From Rubrivivax sp. (GTDB lineage Bacteria; Pseudomonadota; Gammaproteobacteria; Burkholderiales; Burkholderiaceae_C): a stretch of 42,237 nucleotides of DNA. The translations under genes were made by a program, and so were the position numbers. The notes beneath the pieces were generated by a model. That model was not told where the DNA came from. It ran no database searches and saw only the letters and a program-made list of their open reading frames with translations. Where the stretch lies: positions 1-42,237 of the forward strand of contig JAHECC010000016.1 in the NCBI GenBank assembly GCA_024641965.1, given 5' to 3'. Positions within the stretch are counted from its first letter, which is position 1, and every line of letters begins with the position of its first letter. This document shows, in pieces, positions 17,465 through 26,195 of the stretch.

Positions 17465-17470
17465 TAGAAT
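17465..17470 (+). promoter_or_regulatory. -10 element abutting the MacA-like start codon
   Basis: TAGAAT (5 of 6 to TATAAT) in TTGCCTAGAATCGCCGC ends six bases before ATG 17477, placing the expected transcription start on or next to the ATG. No ribosome binding site is visible, which fits a leaderless mRNA. No -35 match at 16-18 bases. Confidence 0.35.
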
Positions 17471-17476
17471 CGCCGC

Positions 17477-19510
17477 ATGAAAACAACGCGTTGGTTGGGC
17501 GCCGCAGTGATCCTCGCCGCCCTGGGCGGCGCTGCGTGGTGGGGTTTTGTGCGCGTGGCCGAACCGACAGCCAGCTACCGCACCGCCAAGATCGAGCGCG
17601 GTGAACTGCAGTCTGCGGTGTCGGCTACCGGCACGGTCACTCCAGTCACGCAGGTGCAGGTCAGCTCGCAGGTTTCGGGGCAGATCAAGGAGTTGTTCGT
17701 CGACTTCAACAGCGAGGTCCGGCAAGGTCAATTGATTGCGCGCCTGGACCCGGAAACCTTCGAATACCGCGTGCGCCAGTCCGCAGCCGATGTCGAGGCT
17801 GCGCGCGCCTCGGTGCTGACGGCCCAGGCCAATGTGCAAAGCGCGCTGGCACAGGTGAACCGGGCGCAAGGTGATGTCGCCGAAGCACAGCGCGACGAGA
17901 AGCGCAAGCAGGACCTGCTGGTGCAGAATTTCATTTCGCCGGCGGAACTGGACACCGCCAAGGCCAGGACCGCGTCGCTGGTCGAAAGCGCGAAGGTGGC
18001 GATGGCCCAGGTGGACGTGTCGCGTGCCCAGGTGCAGAACGCCGCCGCCATCGTCAAGCAGCGCGAAGCCCAGTTGCAGCAGGCGCGCGTCGACCTGGAA
18101 CGCACGCAGATCCGCTCGCCGGTGGCCGGCATCGTCATCAAACGCAGCGTCGAGGTCGGCCAGACGGTGGCGGCGAGCCTGCAGGCGCCCGAGCTGTTCG
18201 TGATTGCGCGCAACCTGTCGGACATGCAGGTCGAGGCGGCCATCGACGAAGCCGACATCTCGCGCGTGCGCGACGGCCTGAAGGTCAGCTTCACCATCGA
18301 CGCCTTCCCGGGACGCAGTTTCGACGGTGCGGTACGCCAGGTGCGAAAGGCAGCGGTGTCGTCGCAGAACGTCGTGTCCTACACCGTGGTGGTGGGCTTC
18401 GCCAACCCGGGTTCGATGATGCTGCCGGGCATGACCGCCAACGTGCGCATCATCACCGACACGCGCGACAACGTGCTCAAGCTTCCCAACGCGGCACTGC
18501 GCGTGCGCATCGCCGGTGTCGAGCCCGCGGCGTCGGCGCCAGCGGCACGCACCAGTGCCGCGCCAGGCTTCGGCTGGCTGCCCAGCGCATTTGCGCAGGT
18601 GGCCGCGCCCGGTGGTGGGGTGCGCGCGCGCCTGGTCGAGGGTCTGGACCTCGATGCGGCGCAGCAGACCAAGCTGGACGCCGTGCTGGCAGAGCTGCGG
18701 CCGGGCTTCGTTGCCCTGCGCGAACTGCCGGACGAGCAGCGCGCTGCCGCCCGCGACAAGCTGACGGCCGAGCTGCGCGAGCGCGTGAATGTCTTCCTGA
18801 CGCCAGCGCAGCGTGAGCGCTACAAGGAATTGCAGGCCCAGGCCGCGTCGCGAATGGCATCTGCACCGTCGGCGGCTGCGGCCCCGCCCTCGCCGCCACC
18901 GCAGGCCGTGCCACGCACTGCCGCGGCCAAGGCATCGGCAGCCGGTGCGCAAACCGCGGCTTCGGTGAGACCTGCGCTCCCGGCAGGCGCTGAGGGTGGC
19001 GCCGCTGACGCTCGCGCAGTGGCCGCGCCCGCCGTGGCCGCGCCCGGTCCGCTGCTCGAGGTGCGGCAGCGCTTGTTCGACGAACTGCGTCTGAGTCAGG
19101 CCCAGGCGGACCAGATCGACGCCATCTATGCGGCGCAACGTCCACGCTTTGCCGAACTTCGCAATCTGCCCGAGGGGGAGCGTGCGAAGGCACGCGAGCG
19201 CATCCTTGCCGACATGCGTGCGCAGGTCGCGACCCGATTGAACCCCGCGCAGGCGGACCGCTATCAGGCCCTGCAGACTGAGTTGGCGGGGCGCGGCAGC
19301 TCGCGCGGCCGCATCTACCTGCTGCATGCCGACGGCAAGCCGCGCGCCTACAGCGTGCGCCTGGGCATCAGCGACGGCACGATGACCGAGCTCATCGTGC
19401 CCCCGGGTTCGCCGGATGCGGACGTGCTCGTCGAAGGCGCCACGGTGATCACCGCGGTGGTCAACGGAGCGGCGGCAGCGCGCCCGGCCGGCGGGCCGCG
19501 GCCATTCTGA
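17477..19510 (+). CDS. MacA-like periplasmic adaptor with a duplicated helical (Spy/CpxP-like) insertion
   Basis: A 677-residue membrane fusion protein, far longer than the usual 370-400. The order is an N-terminal anchor (WLGAAVILAALGGAAWWGFV), lipoyl half VSGQIKELFVDFNSEVRQGQ, and a long coiled hairpin. Lipoyl half two (VAGIVIKRSVEVGQTVAASLQAPELFVIA) and the beta-barrel (DGLKVSFTIDAFPGRSFDGAV) follow, up to about residue 335. Then comes an insertion with two repeats, about 389-458 and 524-604. Each has L-x-x-AQ...LDA/IDA...RP-x-F-x-x-LR-x-LP...R-x-x-AR and ends [LN]-[TN]-PAQ-x-x-RY-x-x-LQ, joined by an Ala/Pro linker. The C-terminus resumes the membrane-proximal domain (LLHADGKPRAYSVRLGISDG). 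It pairs with the ABC ATPase and permease downstream. Confidence 0.9.
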   Translation: MKTTRWLGAAVILAALGGAAWWGFVRVAEPTASYRTAKIERGELQSAVSATGTVTPVTQVQVSSQVSGQIKELFVDFNSEVRQGQLIARLDPETFEYRVRQSAADVEAARASVLTAQANVQSALAQVNRAQGDVAEAQRDEKRKQDLLVQNFISPAELDTAKARTASLVESAKVAMAQVDVSRAQVQNAAAIVKQREAQLQQARVDLERTQIRSPVAGIVIKRSVEVGQTVAASLQAPELFVIARNLSDMQVEAAIDEADISRVRDGLKVSFTIDAFPGRSFDGAVRQVRKAAVSSQNVVSYTVVVGFANPGSMMLPGMTANVRIITDTRDNVLKLPNAALRVRIAGVEPAASAPAARTSAAPGFGWLPSAFAQVAAPGGGVRARLVEGLDLDAAQQTKLDAVLAELRPGFVALRELPDEQRAAARDKLTAELRERVNVFLTPAQRERYKELQAQAASRMASAPSAAAAPPSPPPQAVPRTAAAKASAAGAQTAASVRPALPAGAEGGAADARAVAAPAVAAPGPLLEVRQRLFDELRLSQAQADQIDAIYAAQRPRFAELRNLPEGERAKARERILADMRAQVATRLNPAQADRYQALQTELAGRGSSRGRIYLLHADGKPRAYSVRLGISDGTMTELIVPPGSPDADVLVEGATVITAVVNGAAAARPAGGPRPF

Positions 19511-19521
19511 GATCGCAGGCC

Positions 19522-20237
<716 letters not shown>

Positions 20238-20241
<4 letters not shown>

Positions 20242-21470
20242 ACCTGTGGACCGCCGTGCGCTCGGCGCTGCGTGCTCTGGCCACCAACTGGTTGCGCAGC
20301 ATGCTGACGATGCTGGGCATCATCATCGGCGTGGCCGCGGTGATCACGATGATCGCTGTGGGTGGTGGCGCGCAAAAGCGCGTCGAGGAGCAAATCAAGA
20401 GCCTCGGCTCGAACATCATGCTGGTGCTGCCCGGGGCCGTGACGGCCGGCGGCCTGCGCCTGGGCGCGCAGACGGGACAGAGCCTGACCGAGGAGGATGC
20501 AAAGGCCATCGGCAGCGAGGTGCCGGAGGTGCAGGCCGCCGCGGCGAGCCTGCGCACCGGCGCCCAGGTGGTGGCGGCCAACGCCAACTGGAGCACGTCG
20601 ATCTTCGGCACCACGCCCGAGTATCTGGAAGTACGCGATTGGCCGATTGCCGAAGGGCGCAGTTTCGAGGCCGCCGAGATGGCCGGCTCGGCGAAGGTGG
20701 CGGTGATCGGCCAGACCGTGGCGACGCAGTTGTTCGGCGACGCCGATCCGATCGACCAGGTGGTGCGCGTGCGCAAGGTGCCGCTACGCATCATCGGCGT
20801 GCTCGGGCGCAAGGGCCAGAACTCGATGGGGCAGGACCAGGACGATGTCATCGTGGTGCCGCTGTCCACCTACCGCTACCGAGTGCAGGGCATGAGCGCG
20901 GGACGGGTGAAGCGGGTGCAGGCGGTCAGCGTCAAGGTGCGCGAAGGGCAGAGCATGGCCGAGGCCACCGAGAACATCCGCCTGCTGCTGCGCCAGCGGC
21001 ATCGCACGCAGACCGGCGCCGACGATGATTTCAGCATCCGCAACCTGACCGAGATGCTGCAAGCGCAGGAGGAATCGAGCCGCGTCATGGCCATGCTGCT
21101 GGCCGCGGTGGCTGGCGTGAGCCTGGTGGTGGGCGGCATCGGCATCATGAACATCATGCTCGTCAGCGTGACCGAGCGCACGCGCGAGATCGGCCTGCGC
21201 ATGGCGGTGGGTGCACGCTCGCGCGACATCCTCGGGCAATTCCTGATCGAGGCCGTGACGCTGAGCCTGGTAGGCGGCGCCATCGGCATCGTGCTCGGCC
21301 TGATGGCCACCTGGGCCATCGGCCACTTCGCCGGCTGGCAGGTGCTGATGTCGGCGGACTCGATCCTGCTGGCGGTGGGCTTCTCGGCCGCCGTGGGCGT
21401 GTTCTTCGGCTTCTATCCGGCGCGCCGCGCCGCTTCGCTGTTGCCGATCCAGGCGCTGCGCTATGAGTAG
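20238..21470 (+). CDS. ABC transporter permease (MacB/FtsX family)
   Basis: A 410-residue inner-membrane protein with the MacB topology. TM1 ([28 protein letters not shown]) is followed by a large periplasmic MacB-PCD domain (about residues 50-270, ending before [15 protein letters not shown]). Three C-terminal TM helices include [37 protein letters not shown], the conserved FtsX coupling region, and [20 protein letters not shown] at the end. With the ATPase and the MacA-like adaptor it should form a tripartite exporter using a TolC channel. Translation is coupled to the ATPase by ATGA and overlaps the DUF1439 gene by eight bases. Confidence 0.93.
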
Positions 21471-22065
21471 CGTGAACCGTATCCGCCGCGCGCTGGGGTG
21501 GAGCCTGCTCGCACCGGCCTTTCCGGCGCTGGCCGCCTGGCTCGGACCGGACAGTTTCACCATCGGCCTGTCGCAGATCGATGCCGCGCTGGCACGCCGC
21601 TTCCCGATGAAGCGCCGCTTGCTCGATGTGCTCGAGTTCGAACTGGCCATGCCGGTCTTGCGCTTGCTGCCGCAGGACAACCGCCTGGGCGCCGACCTGA
21701 ACATGCAGATCAACGATCCGGCCTCGGCGCAGCAGATTGCCGGGCTGCTGGACTTGAGCTTCGGGCTGCGCTATGCCGCCAAGGACGCCAGCGTGCGCCT
21801 GACGCAGCCGCGCCTGGAGCGTGTGGTCTTCGACGCAGGGCAGGGCGCCACGGGCCAGCTCGACCCGCAGATGCTGCGGTCGGCAGCGCCGATCGTGGCG
21901 CGGCTGCTCGACAACTATGCCGTGTACCGCGTCAAGCCGGAGCAGCTCGAGCTGATGCGCCGTGCCGGCGTGCAGCCTGGCGCTCTGCGTGTCACGCCAT
22001 TGGGCGTCGAAATTCAGATCGAGCCGATGCCACCCGTGCCCGCGGAACCGGCCAAGCCCAGCTAG
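21463..22065 (+). CDS. DUF1439 (YceB-like) periplasmic protein
   Basis: A 200-residue protein with an N-terminal signal-like hydrophobic stretch ([17 protein letters not shown]) and the DUF1439 pattern. That pattern is [20 protein letters not shown] near residue 33, then alternating strands ([25 protein letters not shown]) and the [21 protein letters not shown] region. YceB-family proteins are thought to bind lipids; their role is not settled. The coding region overlaps the MacB-type permease stop by eight bases, so translation is coupled and the protein may serve the exporter. No lipobox Cys is visible, so I expect a soluble periplasmic or membrane-anchored protein. Confidence 0.75.
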   Translation: MSSVNRIRRALGWSLLAPAFPALAAWLGPDSFTIGLSQIDAALARRFPMKRRLLDVLEFELAMPVLRLLPQDNRLGADLNMQINDPASAQQIAGLLDLSFGLRYAAKDASVRLTQPRLERVVFDAGQGATGQLDPQMLRSAAPIVARLLDNYAVYRVKPEQLELMRRAGVQPGALRVTPLGVEIQIEPMPPVPAEPAKPS

Positions 22066-22106
22066 CCCCGTATCATGCGCCGCTTCGAACGGGCAGCGCG
22101 GCTGCC

Positions 22107-22124
22107 GAAGGGCGAGTTGCGTTG
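22107..22124 (+). promoter_or_regulatory. Ribosome binding site and TTG start of uppP
   Basis: GAAGGG at 22107-22112 lies nine bases before TTG 22122, which begins the conserved sequence (M)DILLLTK. No ATG or GTG in the frame gives the full first helix; the first ATG, 22155, would remove 11 residues ahead of the [14 protein letters not shown] motif. The spacing supports a TTG start. Confidence 0.65.
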
Positions 22125-22946
22125 GATATCCTGCTGCTGACCAAGGCCGTGATCATGGGCGTGGTCGAGGGGCTCACCGAGTTCCTGCCGATCTCCTCGA
22201 CGGGGCACCTGATCCTCGCGGCGTCGCTGCTCGATTTCACCGGCGAGAAGGCCAAGGTCTTCGACATTGCCATCCAGACCGGCGCCATCTTCGCCGTGAT
22301 CATCGTGTACTGGCAGCGGCTGCGCGAGACCGCCGCCGGGCTGGGCTCGCAGCCGCGCGCGCGTCGCTTCACATTGAACGTGCTCATCGCCTTCGTGCCC
22401 GCGGTGGTGCTGGGCCTGCTCTTCGGCAAGGCCATCAAGGCGCACTTGTTCAACCCCACCGTGGTGGCCAGTGCCTTCATCGTCGGCGGCTTCATCATCA
22501 TCTGGGCCGAGCGCCGCCAAAAGCGTGCGGTGCGCATCGACGACGTGGACCAGATGACCCCCTGGGACGCACTCAAGGTCGGCCTGGTGCAATGCCTGGC
22601 GATGATTCCCGGCACCAGCCGCTCTGGCGCGACCATCATCGGCGGCATGCTGCTCGGCCTGAGCCGCAAGGCGGCCACCGATTTCAGCTTCTTCCTGGCG
22701 ATTCCGACGCTGATCGGCGCCGGTGCCTACAGCCTGCTGAAGGAGCGTGCGCTGCTGAGCGTGGCCGACCTGCCGCTGTTCGGCGTGGGTTTGCTGTTCT
22801 CGTTCGTCAGCGCCTGGCTGTGCGTGCGCTGGTTGCTGCGCTACATCGCCACGCACGACTTCGTGCCCTTCGCCTGGTACCGCATCGGCTTCGGTGCGGT
22901 GGTGTTGATCACCGCGTGGACCGGCATGGTCGAGTGGAGCGCGTGA
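22122..22946 (+). CDS. uppP: Undecaprenyl-diphosphatase (BacA family)
   Basis: A 274-residue inner-membrane enzyme that hydrolyses undecaprenyl diphosphate to the monophosphate, recycling the carrier for peptidoglycan and O-antigen. It also gives bacitracin resistance when overexpressed. Both diagnostic motifs are present: [16 protein letters not shown] near the N-terminus and [18 protein letters not shown] in the middle, plus about eight hydrophobic segments. Length matches the family. It uses a TTG start with a good Shine-Dalgarno. A -10-like TATCAT at 22071-22076 lies just after the DUF1439 stop, so it may have its own promoter. Confidence 0.95.
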   Translation: MDILLLTKAVIMGVVEGLTEFLPISSTGHLILAASLLDFTGEKAKVFDIAIQTGAIFAVIIVYWQRLRETAAGLGSQPRARRFTLNVLIAFVPAVVLGLLFGKAIKAHLFNPTVVASAFIVGGFIIIWAERRQKRAVRIDDVDQMTPWDALKVGLVQCLAMIPGTSRSGATIIGGMLLGLSRKAATDFSFFLAIPTLIGAGAYSLLKERALLSVADLPLFGVGLLFSFVSAWLCVRWLLRYIATHDFVPFAWYRIGFGAVVLITAWTGMVEWSA

Positions 22947-22971
22947 GGCAGCGCAACAGGAGGACACGGCC

Positions 22972-23652
22972 ATGCGGCAACTGGTGATCGGCAACAAGAA
23001 CTATTCATCATGGTCGATGCGGCCCTGGGTGCTGATGCGCCACTTCGGCCTGTGTTTCGACGAGATCAAGCTGCGTTTCGACTTCAACGCCGATTCGGCC
23101 TTCTACGCCGAGCTGGCACGCTACACGCCGGCCGCGCGTGTACCGGTGCTGCTGGAAGATGGCTTCGCGGTGTGGGACACGCTGGCCATCGCCGAGCGCG
23201 TGGCCGAATTGCTGCCGGGCCACACCATCTGGCCCGGCGATGCACGTGATCGTGCACGCGCGCGCAGCCTGTGTGCCGAGATGCATGCGGGCTTCGGCGC
23301 GTTGCGCCAGCATTGCCCGATGAACATCGAAGCCAGCCTGCCCGAGGTGGGTGCGCGGTTGCTGGCCGAGCAGCCGGCAGTTCGGCACGACCTGCAGCGC
23401 ATCGTGGCGATGTGGAGCGAGGCGCTGGCGCACAGTGGCGGGCCCTTCTTGTTCGGGGACTTCGGTGCCGCCGATGCCTACTTTGCGCCGGTGGTGGCGC
23501 GCGTGCACTGTTATGCGCTGCCGTTGCCGTCGAACGTTCAGGCCTACGCCGATCGGGTCTGGGCCTCGCCGGGCGTGGCGGCCTGGGTGGCCGATGCGTT
23601 GGCCGAACACGACTTCCTCGACTTCGAGGAGCCATATCGCGCGGCGGCCTGA
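22972..23652 (+). CDS. Glutathione S-transferase family protein
   Basis: A 226-residue protein with an N-terminal thioredoxin-fold domain beginning LVIGNKNYSSWSMRPWVLMRHFG. The YSSWS segment is the characteristic Ser-type active-site motif of a bacterial GST subgroup (YfcF-like). The cis-Pro region is RVPVLLEDGFAVWDTLAIAERVAE, and the C-terminal helical domain has GGPFLFGDFGAADAYFAPVV. It likely conjugates or reduces small electrophiles with glutathione. A strong ribosome binding site AGGAGG (22958-22963) is eight bases before the ATG. It converges with trmB, with the two stop codons inside a shared palindrome. Confidence 0.88.
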   Translation: MRQLVIGNKNYSSWSMRPWVLMRHFGLCFDEIKLRFDFNADSAFYAELARYTPAARVPVLLEDGFAVWDTLAIAERVAELLPGHTIWPGDARDRARARSLCAEMHAGFGALRQHCPMNIEASLPEVGARLLAEQPAVRHDLQRIVAMWSEALAHSGGPFLFGDFGAADAYFAPVVARVHCYALPLPSNVQAYADRVWASPGVAAWVADALAEHDFLDFEEPYRAAA

Positions 23653-23665
23653 GCCCGGCTCAGGC
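23647..23665. terminator. Hairpin spanning both stop codons of the convergent GST and trmB genes
   Basis: GCCTGAGC (23647-23654) and GCTCAGGC (23658-23665) form a perfect eight-base-pair stem with loop CCG. The TGA of the GST gene and the stop of trmB lie inside the stem. There is no T-tract, so factor-independent termination is uncertain, but the symmetric position between convergent genes suits a bidirectional stop. Confidence 0.35.
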
Positions 23666-24361
23666 GCGGCGGAACAGCAGGTCCCACACGCCGTGGCCGA
23701 GCTTCAGTCCGCGTGCTTCGAACTTGGTCTGCGGACGCCACGCGGGACGGGGCGCGAAGCCTTCCGCCGTGTTGCACAGCGCCGGATCGGCGCAAAGCAC
23801 CGCGAGCATCTGCTCGGCATAGGGCAACCAGTCGGTGGCGCAGTGCAGGTAGCCTCCGGGCGCCAGCCGCGTCGCCAGCAGCGACACGAAGCCGGGCTGG
23901 ATCAGCCGTCGCTTGTGGTGCCGCTTCTTGTGCCAGGGGTCGGGAAACCAGATGTGCACGCCGGCCAGCGAGTCCGGCGCGATCATCTGATCCAGCACCT
24001 CGACCGCGTCGTGCTGGATCAGCCGCAGGTTTGTCAAACCCAGTTCGCCGATGCGCTTGAGCAATGCGCCCACGCCGGGCGCATGTACCTCGATGCCGAT
24101 GAAGTCGCTGCCCGGCGCTGCCGCGGCCACCTGCGCGGTGGCGTCGCCCATGCCGAAGCCGATTTCGAGCACGGCAGACGCATCGCGACCGAAGGCCTGC
24201 GCAAGGTCCAGACGCTGCGGCGCAAAGGGCAGTATGAAGCGCGGACCCAGTTCCGCCAACGCACGCTGCTGCCCCGGCCCCATGCGCCCGGCGCGCAGCA
24301 CGAAGCTGCGAATCGGGCGCGCCAGCGGGCCGTCGCCGCTGCGGCGATCGATGTCCTGCAT
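23660..24361 (-). CDS. trmB: tRNA (guanine(46)-N7)-methyltransferase
   Basis: A 233-residue enzyme that methylates N7 of G46 in the tRNA variable loop. Visible signatures are [18 protein letters not shown] at the N-terminus, the SAM motif [33 protein letters not shown], and the diagnostic active-site motif [28 protein letters not shown] and the C-terminal [19 protein letters not shown] end the protein. ATG 24361 is eight bases after the stop of the LEA-type lipoprotein gene, so the two are probably co-transcribed. The frame stays open far upstream, but family length fits this start. Confidence 0.95.
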   Translation of the reverse strand: MQDIDRRSGDGPLARPIRSFVLRAGRMGPGQQRALAELGPRFILPFAPQRLDLAQAFGRDASAVLEIGFGMGDATAQVAAAAPGSDFIGIEVHAPGVGALLKRIGELGLTNLRLIQHDAVEVLDQMIAPDSLAGVHIWFPDPWHKKRHHKRRLIQPGFVSLLATRLAPGGYLHCATDWLPYAEQMLAVLCADPALCNTAEGFAPRPAWRPQTKFEARGLKLGHGVWDLLFRRA

Positions 24362-24369
24362 CTGCGCGA

Positions 24370-24855
24370 TCAGTCGCGTGGCGATGGACCGGCCGCACCG
24401 GCAAATCCGGCCGGCAAGTCGAATTCGCCGCGGGTCTCGAAGCGTGTCGCGCCCGACGCGCCGCCGGACAGTTTGCCGCGGGCGACAAAATCGAACTTCG
24501 AGTTGTTGCCGCTGGCGAAGGACAACGCCTGTTTCAGCAAGGCCAGCGCGGATACCGTGACCGGCACCACCAGCACCGTTTCGCCGAATCGTGGCACGCT
24601 GCCCCGCACATCGCTGACGCCGCTGGCGAAATCCTGGCCACGCAATTCCAGGTCGAGCGCCACCCCATCGTAGTTCACCGGCGTTTCGTTCGGGTTCTGC
24701 ACCCGCAGCTTCACCGACATGCGCACTTCCATGCCCTGGCCAGGCAGCGCTTCGATGCCGGCCAGCGTGACCTTCAGCGGGTCGTTGCCTGTCAGCGCTG
24801 CGCAGCCAGACAGCGCCAGCAACACGAACAAGAGAAAGAGAAACTGTTTGCGCAT
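24370..24855 (-). CDS. LEA type 2 (WHy domain) lipoprotein
   Basis: A 161-residue lipoprotein with the lipobox LSGC (Cys18) after a hydrophobic leader ([10 protein letters not shown]). The mature part is one beta-sandwich WHy/LEA14-like domain with the hallmark [25 protein letters not shown], in which N-P-N-x-x-P/V follows the central strand. Such proteins occur in bacteria as membrane-anchored stress or assembly proteins of unsettled function. It precedes trmB, eight bases apart, and its own promoter would lie in the 100-base gap above it. Confidence 0.85.
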   Translation of the reverse strand: MRKQFLFLLFVLLALSGCAALTGNDPLKVTLAGIEALPGQGMEVRMSVKLRVQNPNETPVNYDGVALDLELRGQDFASGVSDVRGSVPRFGETVLVVPVTVSALALLKQALSFASGNNSKFDFVARGKLSGGASGATRFETRGEFDLPAGFAGAAGPSPRD

Positions 24856-24958
24856 GGAACGCGATGTCGTGGTCGGTGATGCGCAGGGAGTTTAGCCCGC
24901 GCTGGCGTGCCACCACGCTCGCCGCGGGTGTTCGATGGCGAGCCCATGGAGGAGCGGA

Positions 24959-25516
24959 TCAGGCCTGGTGATGAAAGGTGTAGTGGCCGATCTCGCGGTG
25001 ACCGTCGTCGTCTCGGGCCAGCAATCGAATGTGCATGTCGTGTGTCGGCATCTGCCGCATCGCGACGAGCTTGGGTGCGATCAGCACCTCGCCTCGGACG
25101 GCGTCGAAAGGCACATCGTCTACCCACTGCTCGTCGTCGGCCAGCGACAGGCGGATGGCGACATCGACCCGGCTCACGCCTTGCAGCGGTGCTTGCATTC
25201 GACCGACGAGGAACTCGTCGTCGGGCGCGACGCTGCAGTTGACGTGGCCGTTGTAAGGAACGCGGTACTCGCGCACGCGCATCCGGCGCTCGACCAGACG
25301 AGCTACGAACGCGTCGCTGACGAACACATTCACCAGGCCGTCCGCGAACGCCCGATGCACGCCCTGGGCCAGGGCCACAAGCTCGTCGAACAAGGTGCCG
25401 CAGCTGTCGCAGGCCAGAAGATGCTGGTCGATGCTTTCGGTGTCGTTGCCTTCGCCGAGCCAGTACGCCACCAGGCTGTCGAAGGGCAGGTGCGGGCTTC
25501 GCCACGATGGTTTCAT
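24959..25516 (-). CDS. Soluble zinc-finger anti-sigma factor with beta-rich C-terminal domain
   Basis: A 185-residue protein. The N-terminal part is a zinc anti-sigma domain: FDSLVAYWLGEGNDTESIDQHLLACDSCG, with His32, Cys36 and Cys39 forming HxxxCxxC. The remaining 140 or so residues have no transmembrane helix and look beta-rich (YRVPYNGHVNCSV, DEFLVGRMQAPL, VDVAIRLSL, EVLIAPKLVAM, HIRLLARDDDG). They do not look like ChrR's cupin by motif. It probably sequesters the ECF sigma factor and releases it on a signal, perhaps redox via the zinc site. ATG 25516 overlaps the sigma gene's stop by ATGA, supporting the pairing. Confidence 0.75.
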   Translation of the reverse strand: MKPSWRSPHLPFDSLVAYWLGEGNDTESIDQHLLACDSCGTLFDELVALAQGVHRAFADGLVNVFVSDAFVARLVERRMRVREYRVPYNGHVNCSVAPDDEFLVGRMQAPLQGVSRVDVAIRLSLADDEQWVDDVPFDAVRGEVLIAPKLVAMRQMPTHDMHIRLLARDDDGHREIGHYTFHHQA

Positions 25517-26103
25517 GAAACGCTCCGTGCGCCGTTGACGCAATCGCGCAATCTGGCGATGCCGCGGTGACGCAGCACGCGCACGTTGCCTGGCGTCAGT
25601 CCGAGCGAATCGCCGACTTCGGCGGCCGGCAGTTCGGCGTAGAAGCTCATCACCAGCACCGATCGCTCGCGTTCCGGCAGGCCTTCGAGACAGCTGGTGA
25701 CGCGCACATGGTCCAGCCTGGGCGCCACGGCGATGTCGGCGATGCCCAGCATGTCGGCGTTGTCATGCAGCAGATCTTGCCTGCGCTGCTCGCCACGCCG
25801 CATCTGCAACACGGTCATGCGGCAGGCGCCGAACACGAACGAAACCACCCGCGCGGTTTCGAGCACTCTGTGATGCCGCAGATGCTCGATCGTCAAGACC
25901 ATCACCTGCTGCATCAGGTCGTCTGCGGCATGGCGGTCGCGCAGATGGCGCAGACCATAGCGGCGCACACGCGGGGCCATCAGGCGATAGAACTCACCCT
26001 CCGCCTGCGGGTCACCGCCGGGCGCGGCGCCGGCAATGCGGCAGGCGAGCCGGGACTCGATCTCGTCGGCGGCGCCGGGCTCGGGGTGCGTGGTTGAAAG
26101 CAT
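25513..26103 (-). CDS. ECF (group IV) RNA polymerase sigma factor
   Basis: A 196-residue sigma factor. Sigma region 2 is FYRLMAPRVRRYGLRHLRDRHAADDLMQQVMVLTIEHL, where ADDLMQQVM replaces the usual AEDLVQEVF. Region 4 is LEGLPERERSVLVMSFYAELPAAEVGDSLGLTPGNVRVLRHRGIARLRDCV, a clear HTH. The promoter specificity is unknown. ATG 26103 gives a compact protein starting MLSTTHPEPG; an ATG at 26169 would add 22 residues of unlikely, Cys/Arg-rich sequence. The next gene is its anti-sigma factor. It is divergent from a di-iron protein gene 92 bases away, which may be a regulated target. Confidence 0.87.
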   Translation of the reverse strand: MLSTTHPEPGAADEIESRLACRIAGAAPGGDPQAEGEFYRLMAPRVRRYGLRHLRDRHAADDLMQQVMVLTIEHLRHHRVLETARVVSFVFGACRMTVLQMRRGEQRRQDLLHDNADMLGIADIAVAPRLDHVRVTSCLEGLPERERSVLVMSFYAELPAAEVGDSLGLTPGNVRVLRHRGIARLRDCVNGARSVS

Positions 26104-26141
26104 GAAGGGCAGGAACGCGAGCGCCACTGAACAAAAGCATC

Positions 26142-26190
26142 TGTAACGCTTTCGCTGGTGGTGACACATCCTGCAGTCATCAACAGGAGA
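26142..26190 (+). promoter_or_regulatory. Divergent regulatory region of the sigma factor and di-iron gene
   Basis: The 92 bases between the two starts contain TGTAACG at 26142-26148, which resembles the -35 boxes of several ECF promoters (GTAAC core). No clear -10 (CGTC-like) follows at 16 bases. AGGAGA at 26185-26190 is the ribosome binding site of the di-iron gene, five bases from its ATG. Promoter assignment is a guess from one box. Confidence 0.25.
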
Positions 26191-26195
26191 CCACC

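Noticed and set aside
17369-19327. A 652-codon open frame antisense to the MacA-like gene
   Set aside because: Shadow frame of the adaptor gene; no recognisable domain and no start signals.
26104-26169. Extended N-terminus of the sigma factor starting at 26169
   Set aside because: The extra 22 residues are Cys/Arg-rich and unlike sigma region 1-2; the added stretch would also use up most of the divergent promoter region.
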